Of a stretch of DNA of 25,022 nt, positions 1-11,063 are shown piece by piece. Origin of the DNA: Pezizomycotina sp. ARF18 (taxonomy: Eukaryota > Ascomycota); contig AZLU01000369.1 in the NCBI GenBank assembly GCA_002224055.1, forward strand, positions 1 through 25,022, read 5' to 3'. Under the pieces are notes generated by a model. That model worked only from the letters and a program-made list of their open reading frames with translations, did not search any database and was not told the DNA's origin. Within the stretch, counting starts at the first letter, position 1, and every line of letters starts with the position of its first letter. The translations under genes and the position numbers were made by a program.

Positions 1-763
1 CAGGAATCTTTGCGTAAAATACACAATCCCCTCTTCAATGTGTGATATTCCCATCGTCAGCATTCTTAGTGTGGCCTGCGCTTTGTTCGCTCCCCGAGTC
101 CTAAGTCATTTCATTTTATATAATTATATTGTAGCGTCAATTGCGTGCTTTTCACGACATCCAGTTCAAGGACCGGCGCCAAATGCATCATAACTTCCAC
201 CTTACAGTAGTTATCCATTTTGCGCCAATATGTAACAGTGCGCCTTGCAACATGCTAGGTACTAGGCCACGAGACCGTTCTAAAATCGATCATAGCATCG
301 AAATGAAGCTAGTGAAGCTCCTCACTTGCTGAAGAATGAAATGAGAATAGGAGAAACGGCAGTGCCTTATACGATAAGGCGCTGGATGCCGCCCAGGCGG
401 ATCGCGCGATTTCATTGATGTATATCATATCGAACTATTATTAAACGCGCATTTATACAGTTGTTAGTTAGTTATGTAGATCGATGACGAATATCAATCT
501 AACACCTAAATTTATCAGATATCATAGCTCTGCGCAGCGTTAATTTGGATACTAATGACCTTAGTAAGTCCCTCTCATATGGCGCACTTCCTTTTTCTGT
601 CTTCGCGTGTGCATTCCTTCAAAAAGGTACACTCGCGACTTTCGAATGACGAATCGTTGGCGCACATGCACTGTGAGGAATCTCCCTTCACTCTGTTAAC
701 TAAGCACAATAATGTCACGATCTACCGAAAGGCTCTCACACGGAGCTATAAATCAGTACGAAA
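1..763. other. Intergenic flank, no gene recognised
   Basis: No reading frame here has convincing coding character. CpA and TpG dinucleotides are present at ordinary levels, so this stretch was not hit by RIP, unlike the element that starts at 764. The only structure seen is a small perfect hairpin at 364-380. Confidence 0.6.
364..380. repeat. Small perfect hairpin
   Basis: GCCTTAT - ACG - ATAAGGC forms a 7-bp stem with a 3-nt loop. No gene end lies nearby that it could terminate. It may be chance or a mobile-element footprint. Confidence 0.4.
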
Positions 764-1068
764 TGCTAGCTATTGGGATGCCAAAGAGGCATGACAAATC
801 TATAGGCATCGAGATGATGCTTGTATAGCTGAGGAACAGGAACTTCAGCTGGAGATATCAAGATCTAGCTGTAGATGTTAAGGAGATTACGACGATAAGG
901 CTCTGTAAGCCGTCGAGGCAGACTATATATATTATATTAAGATTATAGTATTATTAGTTTATTATATAGTAATCGTATATTCCTTAGTTAGTCTAATAGT
1001 TCTATAGTTAAATCTATAAGTTGATCTATCTATATTATTAGATATATTACTATATATCTACGCTAGTA
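764..1068 (+). repeat. 5' LTR of the copia element
   Basis: A 305-bp direct repeat partner of 5242-5550. Its first ~130 bp are almost free of RIP (TGCTAGC, GGCATGACAAATC, GATGATGCTTG), whereas the matching part of the 3' LTR shows TA in place of TG and CA. Its inner end is mutated instead. The outside-in gradient shows how RIP faded at the edge of the duplicated block. Confidence 0.9.
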
Positions 1069-1085
1069 GGTTATAAGCCGGTTAG
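1069..1085 (+). other. Putative tRNA primer-binding site
   Basis: GGTTATAAGCCGGTTAG lies directly after the 5' LTR, where copia elements carry the minus-strand primer site. Allowing for RIP it resembles a TGGTTAT-GAGCC-type site, but I cannot assign the tRNA. Confidence 0.4.
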
Positions 1086-1129
1086 TATATATCTTAATAA
1101 ACTACTTACTTCTTAATCTCCCTAAAATA

Positions 1130-4100
1130 ATATATCTACGATGTCTCTCTTATTAAGTTAACGAGATAAAGCTAAGACTAATCTATAACTACCTATTAGA
1201 GTATATATATATATTACGTTTTAAGTATAATAAAGTCTAATATTACTAGTAAACCGCTTAAGGTATAGTAGCCGACGTAGAGCTAAATACTAATAATTAA
1301 GATAATAACTTAAAAGGCGTATACTATTATCGAAGCTTAATATAAGGTAGAGACTCGACGACTATCTACTAATTACTAATAGTAGCGCGAATAAGGTATA
1401 GGATACCTATAAGTTAGCGTATATCGCTATACCGTTATTAGAGCCTTATATTAGAAATAATAAGGTAATTTAACTTAGAATAAGTAATATTTAGGATTAT
1501 ATAGAAGTATCGAAGATCATATTAGAACGATAAAAGATATTAGGCTCGATCTTAATAGAGAAGACTAAGGCGGAGACGGGGAGAAGACGGAGCTAGACAT
1601 AGGCTTAAAGATAATCTAGCTAGTAGAGGTATTAATCTCGTCTATAATAACCTTAATAGCGACTAAAAACATTTATTATAAACTTTTAATAGATAACGAA
1701 TTAATAGTAAAAAAATTAACCTTTAATATACTTAAAAAGCGCTACTCGTTAAAGAGGTAAATATAAAATACGATATACCGGAGACGTTAGCTTTAAGAAT
1801 AATAAGGCGCTATTTAAAAAAAATAGCTAAGGTAAACCTAAAAAACGATAAAAAGGTTTATAAGTTCGAGGTAAATACTATACTATGAAAGATTAGATAT
1901 AAGAGAGCGACTATAGAAAGCGTATAAAGAATAAGAAAAATAGGGTAATAATAGAATTTAGGCCTTATAATATAAACCTTAATACGAGATATTAGCTCTT
2001 AGAGACGATCTAGTAATTTCTCGACTTAGGCGTATCTTTTTATATAATATAAGAGAAGTATTCTCTACCTATAAACCCTCTTAAAACTATAAAATATTAT
2101 AATCGGTAATAAAGAAGTACTATAGGCTATTAGTACTAGCTTAGTATTTATAAGGCTTAATAAAAGTACGGCGGTAGTCTTATTAAACTTAAAAATACGC
2201 TATACGCTTTAAAGATAAAGTATAGCCTATTCTTAATCTCTCGCGTAGATAAGGTAAATATATAATAACGATCTAATAAGGTAAATATACGATAACTAGA
2301 CTAAGGCTAAGAATTAAAACTACTATAAAATAGGACTATAAGAGATTTTAGATAAGATTATAATATTTATAAGGAAGAGTTTAGCTCTCGCTACTATATA
2401 AAAGTATATAAATGGCTTAGATATATCGTAAGAATTATATTAAGTAAATAATTAAGTATAGAAACGTTACCGGTATTATTAAAGACGATAGAGATCTATA
2501 GGGCTATATTAACTATAAGGCCTACGGACTTACTAAATTAAAGGTAATACTAAACCGCGAGAAACCTTATTAGGTAAGTATAACTAATAGAGATAATCTT
2601 TTTAGATTTTTACTAATAGGCGTATATAAAGAGCTAGGAGATTATATAGGGTTTATTACCTTCCTTAAAAGGATAGTTAGAAGTCTTAAATCTACTTTAT
2701 AAGATAAAAGTAGAAATAATACTCTGTACTTTAATAGTACTTTTAAGATAGCTAAACGTTAGTTAAACCTTAAGCTTATTAAGCTTTAATATAGAGAGTA
2801 AAGAATATACCTTAATCGATAGACGCTATATAAAATAGAGATTATAGTCCGTACTTAGCTATATACGTATCTTAATAAAATAGCGTACTAAAAAGCTTAA
2901 TTAGATTTTATCGATAGATTAAAGGTAATATTAGCGTATAGAATTACCGCTATAGCTATAGATAGAGGGTAAATTTTATAATTAATCTATAACTATACGC
3001 TATTAAGGCTACTTAAGGTACTAAAAAATAGTAAATAGACGATACGTAGAGAAGATAAAAGGTAGAACTCCCGATATCTTAAATTTTAGGATATTTAGTA
3101 AACTATATTATATATTAATAGAACTCGAAGAAGCTAAATAATATTATTAAGAAGATATACTTTATAGGCTAGAGGCTTATAATATCTATTAAGTCTAGGA
3201 TTTTACTATCTATAAAGTATTAATCCGTAAAGATATTAGATTCTCGATTAAATCGACCTTAAAGTATATAATTCGTAGAAAATAATAAAGATTCTCTTAA
3301 ATACGTTAAAAATATCTTAAAATAGGTTTAGTCTAAGGATAAATAGCGATAGCGCTAGATTACGATTAAACTTAACTTTTAATTATTAATTAGATATCTA
3401 TAAGACGATTACGCTAGAATAGCCGAGGATAAGAGCGAAGATCTCGATAACGCTAGCCTATAGTTAAGATTTAAGGATACTCGCTCTCGTAGAGGAATTA
3501 CGTAGATACTAAAAATAGATCTACGATAATTAACTAAAGATAATAGACGTATTTAGAATCGCCGAAGATAAGATCTAGTAGTCGAACTATAAAGATACCC
3601 TATAGGCTAGAATACGTTAGTAAAGATCTAACGGCTATACGCCTTAGAGAGAAGGCCTATAAAGGATTAATAGTATATATTAATAAACTAGAGCTACTTA
3701 CCTATAAAAAGGCTAAGCTCTACGAACTATAAGGAATAGCGTATATCGATAGATTAAGAACTATCCTCGATTAAAGAATAAGACGTATAGAAACCTATAG
3801 ATTTTTGAGATCTCCTCTCGAGAGATAATATCGTCGATAGTAAAGGTATTTAAGTATAAGCGCGATACTACTAGTTAGATTATAACTTAAATCGAGACTA
3901 GTTACTCGAGGCTTTATATAGAAGTAAGGGATTAATTATACGAGATATATATATCGGTAGCTAAAATATTAATAGTAAGGCTATTTTTTATACTAGTAGC
4001 CTAGCTCGATCTTAAATATAAATAATAGATATAATAACGGCTTTCTTATACCTAAACTAAAGTAAAAAATTATCGTTAGGCTCTAAAGGGAGCGGAATTA

Positions 4101-5232
4101 TAGATTAGTTTAGTTAATAAAGACTCTATACGGCCTTAAATAGTTATCTTAAGAATAATATAGAGAACTTACCTTAATTTTTAAATTACTAAAGTTAAAG
4201 TTTATTAGCTTAATAATAGCTTATTTTAGTAAGAATTATTAGCTAATAATAATATCTATATTAATAATCTATTAATAGCTAGATCTAATAAATATAAGTT
4301 AAGATATTTAAGCGAGATCTTAGTTTATACTTTAAGATAAGATATAAGGCCGGTAGCCTATTTCTTAGGTATATAGGTAGAACGGACTAGGTCTAGAAAT
4401 TAACGTCGCCTAGTACTATATTAGTCTATATATATAATCGCTCCTTAAGAGATTTAGGCTCGAGGATACTCTCGGGATTAGTACTCTATAGAAAGGGGAG
4501 GTATCCCTTAAACGGAGGATTAGGACTACGCCGTAGTATAGTATCGATAGATAGTAGGAAGTTTAATCTATACTCTATTTATTAGGCTAACTAATACCTT
4601 TACTATCTCGACGTTTGATAATACGTTAGCGAAGTAAACTAACTTATAAGAAGGTAGTAAGAAGAATACTACGATATTAGGGAGGATCTCTTAATTATAT
4701 ACTTACGTTATACCTATAAGATAGAGGATAAGATACTAGATTTACGTATTTATATAGACGCCGATAGGCTAGATATAAGCTTACTTATAAATCTACTACC
4801 GGCTATATAATAATATTAATAGAATAGCTATCTTATATTATTTAAAGAAGTAACGTACTATAGCTACTAGTAGTACTAAGGTAGATATATAGCTATAGGA
4901 AGCTTTACGGAAAGCTCTCTAGATACTTTAATACTAAAGGATATATAGTAAGCCTTTAAGTTTAAGGCTCCTAATAGTATCGAGATATATATAGATAATT
5001 AAAGTACTATTAGTATACGAAGGATCCTAAATACTATAGTAAAACTAAGTATATCGATATATAATATTACTTTATAAGGGAACTAGTTTAGAAGGAACTA
5101 TCGAGCCTTAATATATAAGATCGGAGGATAATCGCGGATATACTTATTAACCGCTTATAAAAATATCTTACGATAGCGCTATAAAGGCTATAGGTATAAG
5201 AAGATAAGATAAAGATTACTAGTATTATCGAT
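1130..5232 (+). pseudogene. Copia gag-pol polyprotein, inactivated by RIP
   Basis: All frames are full of TAA and TAG stops. Three domains remain readable when TA is taken as former TG or CA. Around 1873-1925 lies a Gag zinc knuckle (Y-C-G-K-I-G-H-K-R-x-D-C type). At about 4253-4280 the text reads Y-I-N-N-L-L-I-A, which is the reverse transcriptase box Y-V-D-D-L-L-I-A after TG-to-TA changes. At about 4751-4775 a D-A-D-W-like motif marks RNase H, and at about 5043-5078 the T-K-x-I-D-I box that typically ends copia RNase H is present. An integrase between Gag and RT is expected from family knowledge, but I did not locate its catalytic residues. The product is certainly non-functional. Confidence 0.85.
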
Positions 5233-5241
5233 AAGAGGAGG
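5233..5241 (+). other. Polypurine tract of the copia element
   Basis: AAGAGGAGG sits immediately upstream of the 3' LTR start (TACTAGC, formerly TGCTAGC). This is the expected plus-strand priming site, and it independently supports the LTR boundary chosen. Confidence 0.7.
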
Positions 5242-5550
5242 TACTAGCTATTTAGGTATACTAAAGAGGTATAATAAATCTATAGTATCGAGATAATACT
5301 TATATAGCTGAGGAATAAGGAACTTTAGCTAGAGATATTAAGATCTTAGCTATAGATGTTAAGAAGATTACGACGATAAGGCTCTGCGAGCCGTCGAGGT
5401 AGACTGTATATATTATATTAAGATTATAGTATTATTAGTTTATTATATATAGTATCGTGTATTCCTAGTTAGTCTAGTTATTCTACAGTTAATCCACAAG
5501 TTCGATCCCATCCTACATTATTAGATATCATACATACATCTGCGCCAGCA
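5242..5550 (+). repeat. 3' LTR of the copia element
   Basis: A 309-bp partner of 764-1068. The inner half is heavily mutated (TATAATAAATC where the 5' copy has CATGACAAATC). The outer half, from about 5460 to 5550, keeps CA and TG and ends GCGCCAGCA. The differences between the two LTRs are overwhelmingly CpA/TpA and TpG/TpA. Confidence 0.9.
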
Positions 5551-6345
5551 GAACATGTCACAGAAAGACCTTTTCAGCCATCTAGAGCTAGTCCACGTTT
5601 CTATGGGCTGAAAATCACAGATTTAACCGCTTCTAGTATGCCCATTTTGCGTAAAAGAGTCCAATCCCAACAATGTCAGAGCAGCATGCTCGTGTGCACT
5701 TGTATTAATTGAGGTGTTTACTTCCATCATCAATCAACAGCAACTTCCATAACCGCTAATATCTAATATAATGCTCCACAAACATTCACCGCTATTTCCC
5801 GTAGGATAGAGATATCTCTTTAGATGCACCGCTTAGCTGCCCTCTCCCCAAAGACCGCTATCTAGAACGCTTTAGCGTATACCGATACTGAAAGGAGATT
5901 GTAAAGGGTAAAATAGAGAAGACAGGCTATTAATAAGTGAAACGTGGTGAAATTAGTATGTAAAAAGAATTATACGACAGGCTAAGTAACGTTAGGAGTA
6001 CCGTAATGAGAACAGACTCCTTCCTGTGACAGACTGAAGACTCGGGAAATAAAGAAAAGGCTATTAACCACAAATGAAGAAAAGGGATTGAGAGCTCTAA
6101 TATCTCTTTGTACAAAGGAAAAAAGCAGGGTGAAAAAGAATCGCGCTCTGTTTTAATAGTAACCCTCTCAGCACCATAATCGCACCATCATCGTAAACGT
6201 TTCCGTTATTATTGCTAGTGCAATCGAACTCCTCCATATCCTGATGTCCATCCTCAACGACATAATCCTTCCCTTTCCTTCCTTCCCCTCAAATCCTTCC
6301 CGAACCTTTCCTCATCATCCGAACTACGTTATCAGGATCAGCTCC
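5551..6345. other. Intergenic, no gene recognised
   Basis: This lies between the 3' LTR and the 3' end of the minus-strand gene at 6346. CpA and TpG levels return to normal. One 61-codon frame on the minus strand (5930-6115) has no coding features. The last ~200 bp probably holds the 3' untranslated region of the neighbouring gene. Confidence 0.5.
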
Positions 6346-6839
6346 TTACGCCACCACTCCGAACGTCTTCCTGCTTTTGTCTTCTTCATCGTCGGCATCG
6401 TAACTACCGGTCGATTCCTTCCTCTCTTTAGCTTTGATCTGCCACTCCTTCGCCTTCGCCTCCGCAGCGTCGATCGCGTCCGCATCGTCGCCGAAGAGCT
6501 CGTAGAGTTTCCGGTCGATCTTGTTCACGTTGACTGCGGCCATAGTGACCTCCTGGAAGTCGTCAGACATAACGAGTCCTCGTCGAGCTTTGCGCCTGAG
6601 GGGACGCGCGGCTCGTGGGGTCCGTCGTTAAGGTTGTATTCCTCAAAACTGCGCTTGAGCTCAGAGTACGAGGGGCGTTTGGGGCTTGGTAACTTTTGTG
6701 GAAGGCTTGTGGGGGGTGATGTCCTTGCGCTTCTTGATGGCGGTGCTGGTGGAGGCGTACTCCATGGGGTCGATGTATTCGTCGAGGTCGTCGCCGAACA
6801 TTTCCGCCAGCTGGAGCTTCATTCTGCTTCGTCGTCCAT
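6346..6839 (-). CDS. Small acidic protein of unknown function, frameshifted
   Basis: Two frames on the minus strand read as one conserved-looking protein of about 160 residues. The N-terminal part contains MFGDDLDEYIDPMEYAS and a basic stretch KKRKD-TPHKP. The middle reads ELKRSFEEYNLNDGPHEP in a third frame, and the C-terminal part contains DDFQEVTMAAVNVNKIDRK and LYELFGDDADAIDAAEAKAK, ending at the TAA at 6346-6348. The ATG at 6839 (MDDEAE...) follows a likely 5' UTR intron and is my preferred start. One-base shifts are needed near 6822, 6665 and 6575. The text on both sides is highly coding-like, so these are probably consensus errors. Most of the C-terminal third looks helical and charged. 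No signal peptide or membrane segment is seen. I do not recognise the family. It is divergent from the gene at 7440. Confidence 0.75.
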
Positions 6840-6854
6840 TGAATTTGATTCTAA

Positions 6855-6919
6855 CTACAACGCCATTAGTCAGTATTCCTCGTAAATGATGACTTGAAGT
6901 GCTCAGGAGCTGGTTATAC
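6855..6919 (-). other. Probable 5' UTR intron
   Basis: Read on the minus strand, this 65-nt stretch starts GTATAA, contains CTGACTAAT as a branch site and ends TTGTAG, 15 nt before the preferred ATG at 6839. Length and signals are typical of filamentous ascomycetes. Confidence 0.6.
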
Positions 6920-7439
6920 CTCACTATTTGATTACTACTTCTTTGTTTCTTTCTTCTCTAATAAAATCGATAGGTTTTGGAGTAGACTTTGCTTCCCACA
7001 GTTAATGGAGGGAAATCGGGGGGCTTGTTGTTTTGTTTTGAATTTTTGCGTTTCTTTGCTGGAGAGCTAGGGCTAAAAAGATCAAAGGAAAAAAAAAAAA
7101 AAAAAAAAAAAAGGCGAAAAAAGTTCGCCTGGGTAAAAAATATTTAAAAGCACACGCTGAAAAATTCAACTCTGGCAAAGCAAACATCAAACCACTTCTC
7201 TCATCGAGTTCGCAACAACCAAAAGTTCTTTTTATCAGTATATCACAGCATAATACCGTATCTCGTTCTCCATTTCCCTTAAAGTCTGCTCCATAACAAG
7301 GTATCTAAGGGCGTCAAGGTATGCTGAAGCTGACATCACTCAAGTTTTGAAACTATCGGGATAGTGGTAACCCTTCGTTGACGTTCACAGTTTTCGTCAA
7401 AGTTCACCAACGAAAAATAACACGAAATCAAGTACAATC
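6920..7439. promoter_or_regulatory. Shared upstream region of two divergent genes
   Basis: About 520 bp separate the start regions of the minus-strand gene (ATG 6839) and the plus-strand gene (ATG 7440), so this must hold both promoters. It contains a 24-nt A run. No TATA box or named operator can be assigned with confidence. Confidence 0.5.
7089..7112 (+). repeat. Poly(A) tract, 24 nt
   Basis: An uninterrupted run of A in the divergent promoter region. Poly(dA:dT) tracts commonly exclude nucleosomes in fungal promoters. Its exact length is uncertain in any assembly. Confidence 0.8.
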
Positions 7440-8085
7440 ATGCCGCCCAACTCGCCCGCTCCGAGCATGACCGGCGCCTCCTATTTTGCCTCCCCGACCA
7501 TCCTTCCCTCCCTTCAACAACGCCAACGAAAACGCCCACGACACTCCTTACCTTGCTAAGAGCGATGAAGAGGAGTTCCAAAGAAGAAGAAGGATGTTAA
7601 ACTGCTTTCCACAACGCGCTCAAGGGCAGATCGAATTCCTGTCGAGAAGGTGGAGAAGCGAAGTGAGGAAGAGCTTGCTGCGAAGGTCTTCACATGTTGA
7701 AGGACCAGTGCGGTACCGGCTGCACGTCCCGGAAATGATCCGCGACGCTTTTGTGGACGGGAAGGGGCGGCGATGGAGGACGTCGTCGAGCTCTTGAATG
7801 CTTTGATGAGGGAAAGGCGGAATATGATGTTCAGATCAATCGCTTTGTTTTACTAGTTCAACCTTTTTATTTCTTATCGTTTTGTTTCTGTAGGTTGATG
7901 TGTCTTTCAAAACTCATGATCTGGAATACCCTTTCGGAAAGCAATTGGGAGGTCTACATTTTCTTTCTTTCTTTCTTTCTTTCTTTCTTTCATGTCGTGT
8001 TATTCTAAAAGAGTTAATGGTACGGATCAAGGAAGCACCGTGTCAAAATACGATCGCACGATCACAATATCCTATTGGGGGGTAA
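7440..8085 (+). CDS. Unknown small protein, three exons, frameshifted
   Basis: The ATG at 7440 begins MPPNSPAPSMTGASYFASP. After one-base shifts the protein continues with FPPFNNANENAHDTPYLAKS, DEEEFQRRRKDVKLLSTTRS, RADRIPVEKVEKRSEEELAA, MLKDQCGTGCTSR, MIRDAFVDGKG and MEDVVELLNALMRERRN. A second exon at 7894-7951 reads VDVSFKTHDLEYPFGKQLG and a third at 8012-8085 ends NTIARSQYPIGG before the TAA. The first intron ends CTGTAG at 7893, but its donor is unclear (about 7825-7850). The second intron is 7952-8011. Shifts are needed near 7490, 7590, 7690, 7735 and 7770. The product would be roughly 180 residues, hydrophilic and helical in the middle, with no signal peptide. I do not recognise the family. 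The clean splice signals and third-position G/C preference make it a real gene. Confidence 0.75.
7959..7991 (+). repeat. (TTTC)n microsatellite inside an intron
   Basis: About eight tandem TTTC units fill most of the 60-nt second intron of the gene at 7440. They form a long pyrimidine tract upstream of the acceptor. Length variation here would change intron size but not the protein. Confidence 0.85.
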
Positions 8086-8640
8086 ACATCAATATATCGT
8101 AGTGCAAATTTCCTAATTCCTTTTCTATACGTACATGATATACTGATGTGCTACCTAAGCCTTCCTCGTGCAGCTTGCACACTAAAAGCATCGTTGCTCT
8201 ATCTCGTAGGCGTAAGTAATATAAACACTATCTAACCATCTACCCACGATCGATGAAGACAGTCGAACAGCGAATAATACTCAATCTGCATTCTTTCTTT
8301 CATGCTGGAAAAAACAGCACCTTGTACGCACCCCAGCTGTGGTGACGTCAGCATACACGCTCGCGATTGTAAAAAGAGCTACAACATCCATCAATGCTTC
8401 CAGAAAAGGGGTTACGATTATAATTGGGACTGAGAGGCGAGCGCTACCGCGCTTGTGTGGCTCCCGTTCCGGATTTTGTGTGGGGTAAGTCGTCAGGGGT
8501 GCGTAAATAGATAACTTTATTTCCAAATCGGGAAAAATTATTTCAAACTGAACCGCTCCCTTCTAACCAGTTACCGTGTGCGCGGTGGGACTTTACTGGA
8601 AAGGATTTCACAGGGAGACGACTAGATTATCTAAGTGAAG
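8086..8640. other. Intergenic, no gene recognised
   Basis: This follows the stop of the gene at 7440-8085. An 81-codon frame on the minus strand (8281-8526) shows no domain, splice or codon evidence. Base composition is ordinary and not RIP-like. The next repeat island begins at about 8641. Confidence 0.5.
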
Positions 8641-9710
8641 TATATGTATAAGAGAAGAAAAAAAGGGAGTTAGATATTTATCGAATGGTCGCCACCTCCG
8701 CAGAACCGGTTAATTATTATAGACGTAGTATATTAATATTAGTAGCTCGCTGATTTAGACTTCTTTAATTTCCGTCGGTATATTAGGAATAGGGTAGAGA
8801 GGTAAGATAAGCTTAGAGAGTCCTCGTGTCCTGCTGGTAACAGGTCTTACAGCATGACTGCGAAAATAGCTAAAGGAGTGGCTAGAACGCATTCTCCTCG
8901 CTATATTAGCATCTATCAGCGCAAACAGCTACTCTATCGTGCTTATAGACTTATGATACCTAGAAAGCTTAGCTCTCCTCGCAGCAACCATCTATATATG
9001 CCGCGGTATGTTCGTATCTAGAAGAAATACTAGCAGCTATCTTATTTGTGTAAAATCTAACGGTCTCCTATTTAATCATATTTTTTTTGTGCTTTAATAT
9101 TCGAGGTTTGCACGGTTTAAAACTAAGTCTTCGCTATATCTATATACATGTGTCGCTTTCCTTGTATAAAATTATTACCCCTATCGTCTAATCGGCCGGG
9201 TAGGAACCGCCATAGAGGAGTTGATTCTGAGATATGCTTCGCTTAGGACGATATATAATTAACTCTTTGCTAAAGTGGACGGAGGCTGCGAAGTACTATA
9301 TAAGGTGAATTCCTAGCGTGATCTCTCAAATACAAGATAGCGTAATGGAGTCTACGGAGAGGAAATAAGAGTACGATAAATTGTTAGATGTCTTCGCCTC
9401 GGATAAAAGTGGTATGGCGGCGATCGATCTTATAATTTCGTATTTTTTCGGTGTGCATAGAGGCGCTAGAGCTTGTTAGTAAGGAAGGGGAATCGTTATT
9501 AAAGTAGAGGCGCTAATAGTACTTATTTTTTTTATATCGGCGAAGAGCTTAGATAGTACTTTTATCTTTAATGTTCCGTAAGACTACCCCGCTGCTGTTA
9601 AAACTTAACTAACCTATAATTGAGATTTTTTATTTTAGCTCGCCTTTATGACTATTGATATATCGTTACAGTGACTACATCGGCGGTTATCTGAGCATCA
9701 TACCTTTAGG
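8641..9710. other. Moderately RIP-affected sequence upstream of the F-box pseudogene
   Basis: TpA is enriched and CpA/TpG are depleted, but less completely than in the copia element. This suggests the flank of a duplicated block or older, weaker RIP. No readable frame, inverted repeat or transposase motif was found. Part of it is presumably the former promoter of the gene starting at 9711. Confidence 0.5.
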
Positions 9711-10985
9711 ATGCTCCCCTTAAAGCACATAGAATACCTCCCCAGCGAAATCCTATAAACGGGTTCGGCCTTAGGACGTTCGACTCGATCGCTAATGAAC
9801 ACCTCACTGTACCCTCGGGCGATACCATAAAGTGTACCTACGTATAGAGCTCTGGTGTAGTTAGGACGACGGTAGTAGCGAAGTGTCCGAGGCTGGCGGG
9901 CTTAGCTCACTAATAGATTATGTTAGTTAGACGCCCACTAAGGATAAAGACCTAGTTAAAAGTTCGCTTATTATAAAAGTAATATTTAGGCATATCGTAC
10001 ATTAGCTTTACCTACGTACCGTCCTCCGTTAAGCATAAGATAGAGCAAATTATCGACCTGTAGATACTAGTCTATCAACCGCTATCGACATATAGGTTCT
10101 TGCGCGTTATAGAGTACTTTTATAAATAGCGTAACTTCCCTAACCATTAGATCTTAAATATTATAGAGTGGTTTAAGGGATAAAAAGTCCGTCGACGATG
10201 AGGAGTTAGCTAGGACGTACTAGGAGATCCGGAGATCTAGCAACGAGCTCCGGTAGTTAGGTCTCTTCGATAAGTATATGAAGAGTGGCAATTACACCGA
10301 GGAATGGTCTAAGATGATAATAGTTCTAAAGCGAAAGGTAGAAATAATAATCTTAGGGTACATTAACTAGAAAGAAATTTAAATTTAGATCGAAAGTATT
10401 TCCGACGTCGGCTAGTCCAATCAGCTAAATACTCGCTTTATAGCCTTTTATATTCTTATTCTTATCTTTTCTCCATTAAGCCGTGCGCGGATAGAGAGAG
10501 TAGTTCTATTACTAGATTATAGATATTAGAGTATTACGTACATAAATATCGACTAACATCTTAGATTAATTATTATAAATAGGCATTATGCGTTTAGTAC
10601 CGCTTCGTCGCCGGATATAGATGGTAGAAGACGAACTAACGGCGACGAGATAAAATTAGCCTTTATAGTTCTTAAAAAATTCGGGTGCGATATATAGAAG
10701 GACCTTTTTATTAATAAGCTCGCTTTATATAGGGTAAGTATAGGAAGTGATATTATAACCGAACTTCGCTATATAATCGGCCTGCTCGACGACAAGCCCG
10801 AAGGTAGAGACGATCTATTTACCGCTATCCGTTCCGCAGCGTACTCTCTAATTAATACTTTAGTACCTACTAGAAGCTAACCGAGCCTAACTCGCCCTAT
10901 ACTAAAATTAGCCTTCTCCCAAGCAAGCTTCGGCGGCCTTCTCGCGCAAGGAGAAAAGAAAAGGGGGGGAAGGAAGAGGCGCAGA
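9711..10985 (+). pseudogene. F-box-type protein gene inactivated by RIP
   Basis: One frame runs for about 425 codons from the ATG at 9711, interrupted by some 25 stops that are all TAG or TAA as far as I read them, never TGA. That is what RIP makes from CAG, CAA and TGG. The start reads M-L-P-L-K-H-I-E-Y-L-P-S-E-I-L, a typical fungal F-box opening, followed by RSLMNTSLYPRAI and YRALV, which resemble the usual second F-box helix and following linker. Further along, coding-like blocks include DDEELARTY, LGLFDKYMKSGNYTEEWSKM, DGRRRTNGDEIKLAFIVLKK, FINKLALYRVSIGSD and LLDDKPEGRDDLFTAIRSAA. These look like the helical or ankyrin-like C-terminal part of such proteins. RIP signs fade beyond about 10900. 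F-box proteins normally recruit targets to SCF ubiquitin ligases. This copy is dead. Confidence 0.7.
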
Positions 10986-11036
10986 CCTTATTAGCTTTGA
11001 AAGCAATAATGATTGTACGCCTTGAAGGGGAATATA

Positions 11037-11063
11037 CAATTACGTGACAATAAAGTTCGTTTT
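11037..11063 (+). repeat. Left terminal inverted repeat of the mariner element
   Basis: It starts CAATTACGTGACAATAAAG and matches the reverse complement of 12286-12312 with 24 of 27 identities. It contains the palindromic core ACGTGA/TCACGT, a possible transposase binding site. Confidence 0.88.

Larger units (their letters stand above)
764..5550 (+). mobile_element. RIP-degraded Ty1/copia LTR retrotransposon
   Basis: A 4787-bp element bounded by direct repeats (764-1068 and 5242-5550). The LTR outer ends read TG...CA where RIP spared them (TGCTAGC at 764, GCCAGCA ending at 5550) and TA...TA where it did not. Between the LTRs, in order, are remnants of a Gag CCHC knuckle, a reverse transcriptase YVDD box and an RNase H module lying next to the 3' LTR. 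The RT-RNaseH order with no integrase after it is that of copia, not gypsy. TpG and CpA are almost absent from about 1080 to 5270, while CpG remains, which is the expected end state of RIP. No exact 5-bp target duplication is visible (CGAAA before, GAACA after). The element cannot encode a working protein. Confidence 0.92.

Noticed and set aside
555-794. 79-codon plus-strand frame
   Set aside because: It runs into the 5' LTR and stops inside it, with no motif or coding bias. A chance frame across the element boundary.
755-5555. 5-bp target-site duplication of the copia element
   Set aside because: The flanks CGAAA and GAACA do not match, so no duplication is claimed.
6244-6885. 213-codon plus-strand frame
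   Set aside because: Antisense shadow of the minus-strand gene at 6346-6839, which has better motifs, a clear stop and an upstream intron.
8281-8526. 81-codon minus-strand frame
   Set aside because: No domain, signal peptide or splice context, and composition like the surrounding intergenic DNA.
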